NCBI GenBank assembly: GCA_028274465.1
Contig: CM051458.1
Location: 73,347,766-73,411,765, forward strand
DNA from: Plantago ovata
Lineage: Eukaryota; Streptophyta; Magnoliopsida; Lamiales; Plantaginaceae
Direction of reading: 5' to 3'
Length of the DNA: 64,000 nucleotides
In this document: positions 10,018 to 21,450 of the stretch, one piece after another
How positions within the stretch are numbered: the first letter of the stretch is position 1
Layout of the letters: the number at the start of each line of letters is the position of its first letter
Position numbers and translations under genes: made by a program
The notes under the pieces: model-generated
Seen by the model: only the letters and a program-made list of their open reading frames with translations
The model's database searches: none
What the model was told of the DNA's origin: nothing

Positions 10018-11699
10018 TGATGGTCCCTTTAAACAACAAGAAAAGACTAGAGGGGGGGTGAATAGTCTTTTCAAACTTTTGTCGTTTAAAACTTTCTCAG
10101 CAAGTACTTATTACTTTACAGTAATGAGGTTGCTGATACTTAACTTTCTCAGCAAGCGTAAGTTACTTTACAGTAGCTTGGTTTGCTGATACTTAAAATC
10201 AGAGAGCGGAAGTCTTTGAAACGATAAGTGCTTTTTCAGACAGTAAAGAGTTTCAGCAAGTGATGTGAGTGACTGTGTACAAACAGATATAATTTGCTGA
10301 AAGCTAAATGCAGTAAGTAAATCACACAAACACTTTTAGAGTGGTATCTGAGAGTGGCGTAATCTCCCAACTAATCCACTTTGTCCTTTCTAGGACTGAA
10401 TCCACTAAGATATGATTGAGGTTCCTTACAATCTCCTATCTAAAGCGATTCAACAGAAACCAAAGCACACTTGCTTTGTCTCCAACCTAAACTAGAGAAC
10501 TCAACCTTGTTCTCCACCAAACTTGGTACTTTTAATCAGCAAAAGCTTGCTCGATTAAGTTCCCCCTGAATATCACGCCTGAAAGGGTGTATTTTCAGTT
10601 AGAGAGTTTTGGGGTGAGATAACTTAATTATAACTTATTCAGTTACAACAAGTAATCTAAGAAACACAACTTGGAATACTTTGCAGTAAACAAGTTAGAT
10701 TGTTTCTGGTGTCAAGACTTGTTCTTGTTCGAAAGAAAGAACACTTAACTAATTTCTTAGCCGAGTTTATTCTACTTCTTCACAAGTAGCTTTTTCAAGC
10801 TTTAAGTCTTGGAACGGATCAATGGCAGTAAGAGTGTTTGAAGGTTTGTGAATTTTAAGCACAAGTGAGAGTTTGATCACGTTGTTGACACACTTCAACT
10901 CTTTGCCGGATGACCTCTATTTATAGTGCAAGTAAGGAGCCGTTTGAATTTCAAATCCTAAGGCTTTTGTTCCTTAACATGTCACTATCTTGCTTTTGTA
11001 CTTTCAGCAGCAACCTTTGTTTGTCTTCTAGTCTTCATGTCCTTTGTGTGTAAGCTTTGCATTAAATGCACCTTTGAATAGAATTCAAACAGTAACAATG
11101 GAGCGCAAAATCATGTACATTCAGCAAGAGGTCACATATGTTCATCAGCAAGTGCTCATTCTCAGTTTCAGCAAGCACAACCTACTCTGTCTTTCAGATT
11201 TTCACTTATGCAATGTTGTTGCTGAAAATTTCACTTTCTGAGCAACACGTGCCTTACCAGTCTTCAGCAATCTTCAAGTCTTCAAGTCTTCAAGTCTTCA
11301 GATCTTCAAAAGTCTTCAAGATTCTGACCGGTTTCTTATTTGCTTCAATAATTTGTTTGTAATAAACAAAATACATCTTCAGCAAATGCTTCAATAGGTC
11401 ATTTTCTTTTCAGAAAATAAGATACATCAAAGCTAAGCATCAATAAGATATTTTCTTTTCAGAAAATAAAATACATCATACGCTAATTGTGTCAATAAAT
11501 TAATTTCTTCACAGAAATTAAAGTACGTCATCCACAAAAGAAATAACTTATCTAACACCTATCTAAGTCATCAGCAAACGTTCCTCTTTTACAATGTCCT
11601 TAAAATTCTAAATTCCTATGGACCTTAAGAGTACTAGTTACTGGACTGTTCTTAATTTAGCATGGTTAATTGCTCATCAAAATTACAAGTTTCCTAACA
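10018..11699 (-). repeat. 3' LTR of B1
   Basis: 1682 bp on the minus strand, starting TGTTAGGAAACTTG and ending in GGGACC plus a CA terminus. A TATA box (TATAAATA on the minus strand) lies at 10918-10925. By eye at least a dozen copies of TCAGCAA/TTGCTGA lie in this LTR. Confidence 0.85.
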
Positions 11700-11960
11700 A
11701 ATTTCCCCCTTTTTGATGATAGCAATCCATGGCTAAATTAATTGTTACCCTTTTAGAGGTTTCTGATGTTGAATAAATCAGATGATTAATGCAAGCATAC
11801 TTGAAATAATAAACAGTAAGCATAAGTAAGTTGCATAATCAAAAACCAATAAGAGTAAAAAGAATTCATTGCTGAAAGTTATCATTCAGAAGTTTACAAG
11901 AAAGCATAGATAACAAAAAATCAGCAAACAAAAACTTTAACAAGAAACTATTGCAGGGGC

Positions 11961-13043
11961 TTAAACTCTTTCAGAGGATTTTCTCAGAATCTCTCTTACA
12001 CTCTTCTCAGCAAGAGCAGTGAATTCAACACAATCCTTCTCGTAGTTTTCCAGAAGCCTACGGACTTGTAGTTGAAGAATTCTTGCATTTTTGCAGGCAG
12101 TATGATGATGCTTTTCAGCATTCATTTCCATGTAGTTAATTACCCACAAATGCATGCCCCAATTGCTGGCATGGAGAAGTTGTGTATCTAATATGTTTCT
12201 CGGATGAATCTTTCTTAACCAGAGAAGATCTTCTTCTTGATCCTGAGCAGTAAGATAGAAGTACTCATAAGGAATCAATCCAAGTTTCTTCTTAGGTTTC
12301 CTTGTTACCGGGTCAGCATAGAAAGCGATGCCAGGTGGTTTGATCAGATTTGGTTCTTGCTTGTATGTCTTACCAATGGCAACTCTTCTTACATAGACCT
12401 CTAGATTCAACCATTTCCCAGCAATATTTCTTGGGAGGGATTCTTCCCTTTGATTTCTTTGGACCTTGAGTTCAATCCATTTGAACATCTGATTCAAAAT
12501 GGCTGTAGGAAAGAACTCATTCACCAGCAAGTCTTCCAGCTTTAAAATCCAGCAACCATGAATGTTTCTGATCACATTCTGACTGGTTTCCTCATTGCTG
12601 GTCTTAGTATATTCAATGCCGGAGCCAATAACAATGTTGGCCAGCCTTTTCTCTTCCTGTCTTTGCCTTCTTCTTCTTGTTTTAGCATTGTCTTGATCTC
12701 TTGCTGAAGAATCAGACGAAAAATGCCTTGAGTGGCCAGACGGAGTTATGGCTGTTAAGGGTCTAGCTCTTATGGCTTGAGCTATTGTTTGATTGTCATC
12801 ATCTTCTTCATCATCTTCATTCAGATTGTGATGACTTTCATTGTGACAGAAATCTTGAGTTTCAGCAGCGGTTTTTCTCTTTTTGGTACCTGCTGAATTT
12901 AACTCAGTTTCTGCTTGTCTTTTAGAACTTTGCTCTCTTTCAGCAAGAGGTTCTAGTGGAAGTGGCGCATCAGCAGCAGGAGTAGGAGGGGTTTGATTGC
13001 TTTTTCTAGTCTTCTTTTCCCCCTTAGACATGGATTGCAACAT
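11961..13043 (-). CDS. B1 extra 3' ORF, C-terminal block
   Basis: 360 codons on the minus strand. The N-terminal third is basic and acidic low-complexity sequence (an acidic stretch EDDEEDDD near residue 78). The rest looks globular, with many W, Y and L residues, and ends in a charged helical tail. The last 105 residues match 28775-29092 (B2) closely, so this end is a conserved family B feature. Function unknown; it occupies the place of the SIRE env-like ORF, but I see no signal peptide or membrane anchor. Confidence 0.6.
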   Translation of the reverse strand: MLQSMSKGEKKTRKSNQTPPTPAADAPLPLEPLAEREQSSKRQAETELNSAGTKKRKTAAETQDFCHNESHHNLNEDDEEDDDNQTIAQAIRARPLTAITPSGHSRHFSSDSSARDQDNAKTRRRRQRQEEKRLANIVIGSGIEYTKTSNEETSQNVIRNIHGCWILKLEDLLVNEFFPTAILNQMFKWIELKVQRNQREESLPRNIAGKWLNLEVYVRRVAIGKTYKQEPNLIKPPGIAFYADPVTRKPKKKLGLIPYEYFYLTAQDQEEDLLWLRKIHPRNILDTQLLHASNWGMHLWVINYMEMNAEKHHHTACKNARILQLQVRRLLENYEKDCVEFTALAEKSVREILRKSSERV

Positions 13044-14551
13044 CGGAGTGATGTGCAGAGAATAAAACTCATTGCAATTTCAGCAAGAGTGTTGAGGCTG
13101 TTATACTTCATGATGATTTCCTGTTGGTCAGAGTTCATTGTTGCTAACTCTTTTTGAATATTCATCATGTTCTCTTCATGTCTTTTCTCTGTTGCGGCCT
13201 TCTCATCCATAATATTCTGAGCTTTGACGAGAGCAGTCTTTGCAAGCCTGAGCGCCTGACTTACATCTTCTTCATAGCTCTTGTGATAAAGACTTATGTC
13301 TCTCTGAGCTATTGTCAAAGTTGTAGTGCGTCTCAGCACTGTAGCCAGTATTTTTCCAATGTCAAGTGGGCTCTCAGCAAGCAATGCCTCATCTTCAGCT
13401 TTGCAGGCATCATGGACTTGCTTTAGTGCTAGAATTCTGGGAGTAAACTCCTCAACTCTTGGGAACGACACTAAATGCGGTGTTAAGGAATGAACCTTAA
13501 TTTCAGAAGCAAACTGATCATCACGCGTCAGCAATTCGGCTCTTAGTCCATCGTCTAAATCATTGATGTAATCAGGAGGAGGAATCTGAACGACTTTTGG
13601 GTCTCTTTTGGATTGTTCATCATCATTTTCTGACAAGTCGTCATCATCCTCTGATTCATCAAGTTGAGCGACTTTGGAGCCTTTGTCAGTAGCTTCACTT
13701 CCTTTTTGTTGAGTGGTTGCTGATGGCAACACTTCAGACTCAACGACTGGAGTTTCACCAGTAGATAGTTGTTTTAATTGAGTGTGGGGCTCAATTACTG
13801 GAGTTTCGCCAGTAGTTAGTTTTAATTGAGTAGTTGCTGAGGGCAACGTTTGAGACTCAATAACTGGAGTTGCGCCAGTAGTAAGTGGAAGGGATGGAAC
13901 TTCCTTCGATTTTGGTCTTGAAGATTCACCAATTTCCAGATCCTGTGTATGCCTTGCATGGATCACGAGACTATTTTGTAGAGCTCGTTGGTAATCTTCA
14001 TCTTCTTCATCCTCATCTTCAAGGTTTTCTTCAGTAACCTTGGCATCAGAAACTGGACTCTTGCCATTTTTCAAGGCAGCCCTTTTTCTGGCGTATTCTT
14101 CTTCAGTATCAGCACCTTGTACAGGTGCTTGATTTTCAGCAGCAGCAGGAGGAGGTTGAGATTCTTGCTGAGATTGTTGTTGTTCAGCTTGCTGATTGTC
14201 AGAGGGATTAGTTTCAGCAACTGATAACTTTAATCCACCAGCACCAGGACTTGGACCTTGATTGTCATCATCGTCATCCTTTTTGTCCTTAGAATCTTTC
14301 CCTTCATCATCACTGGGATCAGTGGGAATGTTCTCATCTTCTTCTTCTTCTTCATCATCTGTCAAAATGACTAGCTCAACGTGCTTATACAAAGCAACAC
14401 TTGTCACTTCCTCTTCCTCAGTTAGTTTGTGGGGATCAGCCACCACAGGAACAAAGGAGCCTTTGAGCATCACAGCTTGTTCAGCTGGAGAGGCACTCTT
14501 AAATTTGTCCTTCATATTCTCTCTGATTTGAGCAATCAGATTTGAACTCAT
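12953..14551 (-). CDS. B1 extra 3' ORF, acidic central block
   Basis: A 532-codon frame starting MSSNLIAQIRENMKDKF. It is very rich in D, E, Q and S, with runs such as DDEEEEEDEN and a repeated short phrase (TGETPV). The C-terminal part looks like a coiled coil (ATEKRHEENMMNIQKELATM). It overlaps the next block in another frame. No known domain recognised. A fossil piece of element B1. Confidence 0.5.
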   Translation of the reverse strand: MSSNLIAQIRENMKDKFKSASPAEQAVMLKGSFVPVVADPHKLTEEEEVTSVALYKHVELVILTDDEEEEEDENIPTDPSDDEGKDSKDKKDDDDDNQGPSPGAGGLKLSVAETNPSDNQQAEQQQSQQESQPPPAAAENQAPVQGADTEEEYARKRAALKNGKSPVSDAKVTEENLEDEDEEDEDYQRALQNSLVIHARHTQDLEIGESSRPKSKEVPSLPLTTGATPVIESQTLPSATTQLKLTTGETPVIEPHTQLKQLSTGETPVVESEVLPSATTQQKGSEATDKGSKVAQLDESEDDDDLSENDDEQSKRDPKVVQIPPPDYINDLDDGLRAELLTRDDQFASEIKVHSLTPHLVSFPRVEEFTPRILALKQVHDACKAEDEALLAESPLDIGKILATVLRRTTTLTIAQRDISLYHKSYEEDVSQALRLAKTALVKAQNIMDEKAATEKRHEENMMNIQKELATMNSDQQEIIMKYNSLNTLAEIAMSFILCTSLRCCNPCLRGKRRLEKAIKPLLLLLLMRHFH

Positions 14552-14767
14552 TTGCTAAGAATATGTCATTTCGTCAGGAAGGATGGAGTGAACAAATGTT
14601 TCGAGCTTCAGCAGTGAAGATCTCTTTTCTCATTTGAGAGATGAAGGTGAAGATCTGAGAAGTCCATTCGCCTATATCTTTGCCAGTTGCTGACGGACTT
14701 AGCAACTCTTGACAAAGCTGTTCTCTTGAAGCTCAAGTAAAGTTCTTCAGAACTTACTTGCTGATCT

Positions 14768-15694
14768 TCAGTGATGAGTACCACTGAGTACCACTTCAGT
14801 GGTCTCCTTTTGAGCCTGAAAAAGAATTTTATTTAGATCAGGATTGGTTTGGAGAATTGTTTTAGAGTTTAAATCTGAAACATGATTTACCTGCTGAGAG
14901 TCAGCAAGCTCATGTAGTACAATTTCCATTCCATGAGGAGCTGGAGTAGCATCCTCCATTTGTTCATCCTGAAATAAATTAAAATTAGACACAAGTACTA
15001 AGCTGTCAAACTTAGTTTTTATACCAAAATTATTAACTACCTGCTGAGCAGGGAGTGTTGGTTCTAGTTTAGAGGCTTCAGCAAAAGAATCTTGAGAAGT
15101 CTGTAGAGAAAGAATAATTTTAGCAAAAGAACAATTTTCAGAATTTGAAGTTTTACTGATGGTTGAATTAACTACCTGCTGAGGAAGGACAGGTTGTGGC
15201 TCAGTCCTTTCAGCATTAACAGTTTCTTCAGCTTCTTGGACTGTTTCTTCAGCAGACTTCTGAGTTTGCTCTAACTGAGAAAGCTGTGCGGTTTCAGCAA
15301 TCTCCCTTGTCTCTGAATTGACAAGTTGAGCAGAAGCAACTTGACCTTTAAGCTCACTGCTTGTCATGAAGAGATCAATTGACTTGTTGGATGATTCTTC
15401 AATTTCCAACTCCATTTGTTTGCTTAAATCTTCCAGTACAAGCTGGACTTTGTCAATTGAAGTCTTGGGTGAACTTCGGCCAGTATTCTCAGCATCAAGA
15501 GATGCGTCTTTGAATAATGCTTCTTGAGTTTCAGCAACTTCAGGAACAGGAACCATTGCTATCTCAGCAACTGGTCCATCAACAAGCTGGGTTTCAGCAA
15601 CTTGATGAGTTGCTTGTTCAGCAACCATCTGTTCAGCAGCATCAACAAGTGCCGCTTTTTGCAGATCAGCAGCAATGTTGCTTACTGGTTCCAT
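14768..15694 (-). CDS. B1 extra 3' ORF, repeat-rich block
   Basis: 308 codons, dominated by A, E, Q and V, with repeated VAE/VAET words (EQMVAEQATHQVAETQ). The VAE words come from the frequent TTGCTGA heptamer in the DNA. Probably disordered. No family recognised beyond its place in element B1. Confidence 0.45.
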   Translation of the reverse strand: MEPVSNIAADLQKAALVDAAEQMVAEQATHQVAETQLVDGPVAEIAMVPVPEVAETQEALFKDASLDAENTGRSSPKTSIDKVQLVLEDLSKQMELEIEESSNKSIDLFMTSSELKGQVASAQLVNSETREIAETAQLSQLEQTQKSAEETVQEAEETVNAERTEPQPVLPQQVVNSTISKTSNSENCSFAKIILSLQTSQDSFAEASKLEPTLPAQQVVNNFGIKTKFDSLVLVSNFNLFQDEQMEDATPAPHGMEIVLHELADSQQVNHVSDLNSKTILQTNPDLNKILFQAQKETTEVVLSGTHH

Positions 15695-15714
15695 GGTTTG
15701 ATCATCTAGATTAT

Positions 15715-16401
15715 CTACAAAGTAGATATCTGGACTTGGGCAGGAATTTCATTTCCACTGCCTTGTGGTCTATTCTCAGTAGAATTATCAACGTTAAGTT
15801 GATTGTTGAAGGCTTCCGCAAACACTTCAACATTGCTGATGTATGTTTCAGTAATTATTTCAGCAACATCTACTGGCAAATGCGTTTCAGCATTTGTCTG
15901 GGAATTGACTGAGGAGTCTTGGACATAGGGGACTGACTGAGAAGCCAGTGTCTTCTTTCTTTTGTTACTTGTCTGTCTCCTCTTAGGTACGGGATCTGCT
16001 GATGACGCTGCAGTCTGAGTGTCATCATCAGCTTTCCTCTTTTTCTTTTTAGATTTCTCCAGTTTCCCAGAGTCATCTATTGTTGCATTTTCAGCAACGG
16101 CTCTTGTACACGTACCTTGTTGATTTTCTACAGCAGTTTCATTTGTGTTACCACCACCAACAGCAGTTTCATCTCTAAGTTGCTGAGTGGTAACATCTGC
16201 AGCTGTTGTATACCTTTCTTGCTGGCTTGTGCTGACAACATTTGCAGTTGTTGTCTTCTTGGTTTTCTTACCAGCAATCTTAGGTACATTCTGCTTGTAG
16301 AAAGATCTTCCCACATTGCACACAGATTTCTTGATTGACAATGGGTTTCTTAGCTGAATCCTGAAATGTTCAAGGATATAGCATATCTTGATTCCGTACA
16401 T
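15715..16401 (-). CDS. B1 extra 3' ORF, upstream block with basic clusters
   Basis: 228 codons with lysine clusters (KKKRK, KRRQTSNKRKK) that would suit nuclear localisation, between acidic and N/T-rich parts. A fossil piece of B1. No recognised domain. Confidence 0.4.
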   Translation of the reverse strand: MYGIKICYILEHFRIQLRNPLSIKKSVCNVGRSFYKQNVPKIAGKKTKKTTTANVVSTSQQERYTTAADVTTQQLRDETAVGGGNTNETAVENQQGTCTRAVAENATIDDSGKLEKSKKKKRKADDDTQTAASSADPVPKRRQTSNKRKKTLASQSVPYVQDSSVNSQTNAETHLPVDVAEIITETYISNVEVFAEAFNNQLNVDNSTENRPQGSGNEIPAQVQISTL

Positions 16402-16439
16402 AACTGGAAAGGAAGGTAAGACCTTGTTGTCTTCTACCT

Positions 16440-17100
16440 TTACCTTAAACTTAGTAACACAATCACAAGCCTGTTGAAAATGTACTTAGCCCAGTTAAGT
16501 TCCGATTTATTCTCATGGATATGCATCAGCAATGGCCATCTTCTCAGGCCTACTTGGTCAATTCCTCCAACTTGGGAGTCAAGAACTTTAATCAGTAGCA
16601 GAGCTACTAGACCAAGTGAAGGACAGAGATGCTTTCTTTTAACGTGCTTTGTCCAAGTCACGGGGGCTATCTCGCCTTTCTTCATTTTTGCATTTCTGAC
16701 GTCACTGTAGAAAGCTTCAATTTCATCGTCAGAAGCAGTGACGTCATCTTCAGTTCCAGTGGTTGGAATCTGAAAAATCTCGCTAAATCAGTCCATTTCA
16801 GGACGATTTGCGTGTTCTGAACATAAGTAAGGATCACTTTTTCAGTGACTCCATTACTGTCTGTAAGGGACTGGATTTCTGCATTATTGTAGAACTCCAT
16901 GGTATCAATCATGCTCACTTGCTTAGTGCGAGCAGAGATAAAGTTCATGAGGCCTTGCTGCTTGATGAACTCAAGCGCCTCTTCATTTGGTCATCAAGTT
17001 CTTGTTCATAAAAGTACCTAATGTACTTTTCTTTTGCAAACCCTCCCCATTGCATCAACATCTCACACTTTGCAGTGTCAAGATATGACGGAGGCATAGG
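16440..17100 (-). CDS. B1 extra 3' ORF, N-terminal globular part (several frames)
   Basis: Minus-strand frames here give globular-looking protein (MNFISARTKQVSMIDTMEFY, then KHVKRKHLCPSLGLVALLL). The first resembles the start of the plant transposon protein domain that also seems to underlie the third ORF of gypsy G2, but that is an impression, not a search result. About one or two frame breaks. Confidence 0.35.
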
Positions 17101-17246
17101 TTTTCAGTGATTCGGTCGTTTTTCAACACGACTTTTGCTGTGTCTTGGGTCGAGAAGTCACCGGAGCAGTCACCGGAGCATGCGTGTTTCAGCACTGGCA
17201 CCTTTGACGATTTTGAGGACTTAGATGACTGTCCTTGGGAGCCTTT

Positions 17247-17346
17247 NNNNNNNNNNNNNNNNNNNNNNNNNNNNNNNNNNNNNNNNNNNNNNNNNNNNNN
17301 NNNNNNNNNNNNNNNNNNNNNNNNNNNNNNNNNNNNNNNNNNNNNN
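17247..17346. other. Assembly gap (100 N)
   Basis: Exactly 100 N, a placeholder length, so the real distance is unknown. It separates B1 on the minus strand from the leader of C1 on the plus strand. Confidence 0.99.
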
Positions 17347-18340
17347 CATTCTTCTTCATTTTTCGCCCTCTTACTATTACACCTTTTTAATTCGAGTTTA
17401 AGATTCGTAGGTGAATTTGAGTTGGGGGTTCATGGGCTTGAACACCATTAATGGGTTTCTCAAACTTTGTGTCTTGACCCAAACGAAACAAAATTGGTGT
17501 AGTAGATGCGTGGAACATGGAGAACAACAGAGGATGTTGAACAAATCAAATTGAGGCAACTCCTGCTCAAGGTCGTTGAACACGACCGTAAGAAAATAAA
17601 AAAAAAAAATTTCGTTCTCTGTCTGAACGTTTTTATGACCTTGCGATTTGTTCTTCAATGGTGTATGATGTTTAAACATTTTTGTGGACCTTAGATTCGA
17701 GTTGAGATGAAGATTGAAGGTTTTGGAAACTTTTCATTGTTACTAGGGACTCAATTGAACTTTTGCAGAAACATTGGTGGTCACTAATAGTCAAGAAAGA
17801 AGAATTCAGGGACTTGTGTCCCAATTTGACAATTCGTCTTATGGGGCTCAAGCCCTTGAACTTCAGATTATTTGAATTGACCCCAGACTTTGCTAAATGT
17901 TTTCAAATTGACCCAGAAACTTAATTTCAACTTTCTGAGAATTATAAAGAGGTCCTTGGAGTTTTAGAACTTATTATTTAATTTATAAATGGTTTATAAA
18001 TTATTTTAAAACCCTATTAATACTTTTAGAAAGTGATTAAAATGTTTAGAGACAAATATAAGTTATATATTTAGTAACATGTTTGTTAGTTTATAAATTG
18101 TTTATAAACTACATTTCAATAATAATATATTGCTTTGGAAGATTATATTATTATTAAAACTTGTTTTAAAATATTTTCGAAATTCTTGGAGAATTTATAA
18201 ATTATATGACTTACATATAATGATAATAATCCACAACAACTACTTATTTGCTCCAACTGGTGTGTATCACATGTGTTGAATGTCTACATGAGCAATTTAA
18301 TTATTTAAATATTGTATTTAATATTGTTAGTCCGCTCTAT

Positions 18341-18500
18341 TGTATGGGTAGGCGGCACCCATAGTTTCCGGACCGCATCTGTCATATGCATGGGTAGGCG
18401 GCGCCATTACTTGCTAGTCCGCGATTGATATGTACGAGTAGGCGGCACTCGTTACTTGTTGGACCGCATTGCATGAGACTTGGTATGCGCCACCCATTAT
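18341..18500 (+). repeat. Tandem hairpin module (constant loop AGGCGGC) in C1 leader
   Basis: Four units with a period of about 45 bp. Unit 1 has stem TATGGGT/ACCCATA (18343-18349 with 18357-18363) around loop AGGCGGC. Unit 3 has stem ACGAGT/ACTCGT (18434-18439 with 18447-18452) around the same loop. Units 2 and 4 are weaker. Words of the type GGACCGCAT lie between units. Same module at 33893-34062 in A2. Confidence 0.75.
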
Positions 18501-21280
18501 GTGATGCACGTTAGGGATCTTGGTCAAGCGATTAAATACCCCATTTAAATGTTCCCCAACCAATTTAAGTCTCGATTGAATCGTATGATGTCACCCATCA
18601 TAATTGAAGGATAAATGGACTTACTAATCTCGTGGTAATATGCACCATAGTGCTTACTTCGTTTGCCGTAAGAAAGTTGCCTTCATAGGACCATGTTTGG
18701 TGCCGTGTGATGGTTATGACTTACTTGAATTATGTTGAGTCGCCATAGCGTCAGGCATAATTTGAGGACATCGATCAAATAGTTTTGATCAACCAAGAGT
18801 GTATTGTACAATTGGTTTGGAGACCTACCTGTTTGACTATTATAGTGATCAGCCATAGCTGGGGCTATAATAGTGCAAGCATGGATCTTGGCTCAACTAC
18901 GACTATTATAAGATATTAGTTCGTACTCTTTATAGGGTCAAGAGTATGTGAAAATAGTGAGAACTAAATAAAGCTACAGTCCAGTTTATTTAGTCGCTGA
19001 TTGTGATCATAGAAATAATCTTAGAGTTTTAATTTCAGTTTTAATATTTACTTCTTTGGTCAATTAAGATGACCAACTTATCCGTTATAGAATTATCTTG
19101 GAGAAATGCACTCTTACTAGTCCGAACTTCGTGGATTGGATCCGTAACGATCGTTTTGGTACTAAGGCAAGAGAAGATTGAGAATGTCTTGGACAGTCAA
19201 TCCCTACTCCTCTCACTAATCCTATTGAGCTTGTTGCGTTTGACAAAGAAGCTCATCAATAAGGATGAAGCGCTAATGCATAGTGTATTATGCAAGCTGT
19301 AATGACTATGGAACAGCAAAGGCAACAGGTAACATAATACCATTTAAAATGCTGCTACATCTCAAGCCTCTTTGAAACTGTTCCAAGAGTGTTGAATTTG
19401 ATCTTCTTAGAGAGATCTTCAAAATGAGATTTTCCAAATGAGGAATGTATCTGATCACGTGCTCAAGATGATTGGATTCATCGAGAACTAGCTAGTGCTG
19501 GAATTACATTTGAGAACCGTGTTTCAGTTATCATCATCCTTCAATCATTACATCATTCATATTCAACGTTCATGATGAATTACAATATGAATGCCAAGGA
19601 TGCTACACTACCTGAATTCCATAACATACGCAAGGCTTATGAACAGGCTCAACCTAAGAGGTAACCTGTTTAATGGTTGGGACTATCTGTGAAATCTCAC
19701 CTTAAAAGCAAGGGCTCGAAGGTAAAGCTAAACAGAATAAGATTGGAAATCACGAGAAGTAGTAACGTGGAGAAGGAGACATGTCTTTACTGCAAGCAGA
19801 AAGACACTGGAGAGAAATTGCCCAAGGGCTAAGGGCTAATGGAGTAATGCATTGTGCATCTATCTCCAATCAATGTTTGTTTGTCACTAAGATAAATTGT
19901 CTAAAAAAAACTCGAAAACTGCTGAGAGTTGGATACACTTGTGGCTCTTACAATTTAAATATGCAAGGGCTATTTGACAGCAGATCGATTAGACCAATAA
20001 GAGTTGACCTACGCATAAGAAATGGATCGTCTATTACTTATTAGCGTATAAAAATCATAATTTGATTTATCCTCAGATATATATATGGAACTTGATAATT
20101 TTTATTTCGTTCATTATATTAGTAGCAATATGATGGTTTATATTTGCTAAACTGTAGACATACTTATATACATCTTCAAAACAAACGAGCTAGGCCAAAT
20201 AATCCTAGAACACCGCTTACTTGTTGCACTGTAGACTTGAGATATCAATGAGACAAGAATTGCTAGGCTAAATAGGTGAGACTACTTAGCACCATTTGAT
20301 TTAGAATCATATTGGGATCATGAATTTTGTCTCAAAGGTAGATTGTTCAAGAAATCCTTTTCAAGAAAAGGCATACTGCACAACACTACTTGAGTTAATT
20401 CATACAATGTGTATGGACTTTGAAACTCAGGCTAAAGATGATTTCTCTTACTTTATAACTTTTACTGATGATTTCTCTAAATTTGGACATGTGTATCCTA
20501 TGAAACACAAATCTAAATATTGGAGAAATTCATTGAGTACAAAGCTGAAGTAGAGAACAACCTGAAAGAAGTATTAAGAACTCTTCAATTAGATCAAGAG
20601 CATAATACTTAAGTGGTGAGATCTGGATTATTTAAAACTGCATGAAATTCAGTCAAAATTTACTCCTTCTAGACACTATGGTCGAAAGGGAGAAACCAAA
20701 CCTTGTTAGACATGGTTAGATGAATGATGATTTCAGTACTCTTCCAACTTATTCATGGGATACGTATTATCAAACTCAATCCATATTCTGAATAGAGTTT
20801 CATCTAAGTCAGTCGAGTAAGCACCATATGAGTTATGGATGGCATGAGGCCAAACTTATCACATATTAGAACCTGGGGTTGTCAGACATATGTGAAAGGA
20901 ATGCTCGTTGACATGATTGGAACCTAAAAGTGAGAAATGTTATTTTGTAGGATATCCAAATGAAACCAGGGTTACTGATTCTATATGCCAGAATGCATAG
21001 TATCATCACATCTAGAAGATGGTCCTTCTAGAAGATGACTATGCCTTTCAACCAAAGTGGAGACATGATATAGAACTTGTGGAAATCCAAGAATCACAAA
21101 AATAACACTTAGTTACGTAGAAAAGTTGTCAAATGGTTGTGACAACATTTAAGTGGGAGCTCAAGAAAGGTCTTATGGCTCAAGGCACATCTCTAGGTAG
21201 ATGTATGCCAGCCGTGGAGCATTTTAAGAAATTTTTGAGAATTTTAAAGATGTCTCATTAAACCTCAATCCTTTTGACTG

Positions 21281-21450
21281 AACCGACGGGAACGGTTCAA
21301 CTGGCCAAACCGACGGGAACGTTCAACGGTTCAACCGGCCAACCGAAGGAACGGTTCAACCGGTAAAACCGACGGGAACGGTTTAGATGGTCGAGTCAGT
21401 GGGAGCGGTTCAAATGACCGAACCAACAGGAATGGTTCAATCGGTCGACC
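21281..21450 (+). repeat. Minisatellite in C1 between integrase and RT parts
   Basis: About six imperfect units of 25-28 bp based on ACCGACGGGAACGGTTCAAC. The place corresponds to the low-complexity linker between integrase and reverse transcriptase in family A. Confidence 0.7.

Larger units (their letters stand above)
10018..17246 (-). mobile_element. B1: Ty1/copia (SIRE/Maximus-like), 3' half
   Basis: Minus-strand element next to the protease region of G2. Its 3' LTR is 10018-11699, with the purine tract (AAAAAGGGGGAAAT) at 11700-11716. Upstream of that is at least 5.4 kb of coding-like sequence for acidic, Q/S/E-rich proteins (11961-17100), up to the assembly gap. Family assignment comes from B4, which shares the LTR and carries a copia gag-protease-integrase. 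SIRE-type elements are known for an extra ORF between RNase H and the 3' LTR; this region sits in that place. It is broken, with several frame breaks and its 5' half not visible. Confidence 0.75.

Noticed and set aside
11961-14551. Host acidic nuclear protein genes
   Set aside because: They sit between the assembly gap and a B LTR in the same orientation, and the C-terminus recurs beside another B LTR at 28775-29092.
17107-17451. Open frame running across the assembly gap
   Set aside because: About a third of it is N; it joins two unrelated elements.
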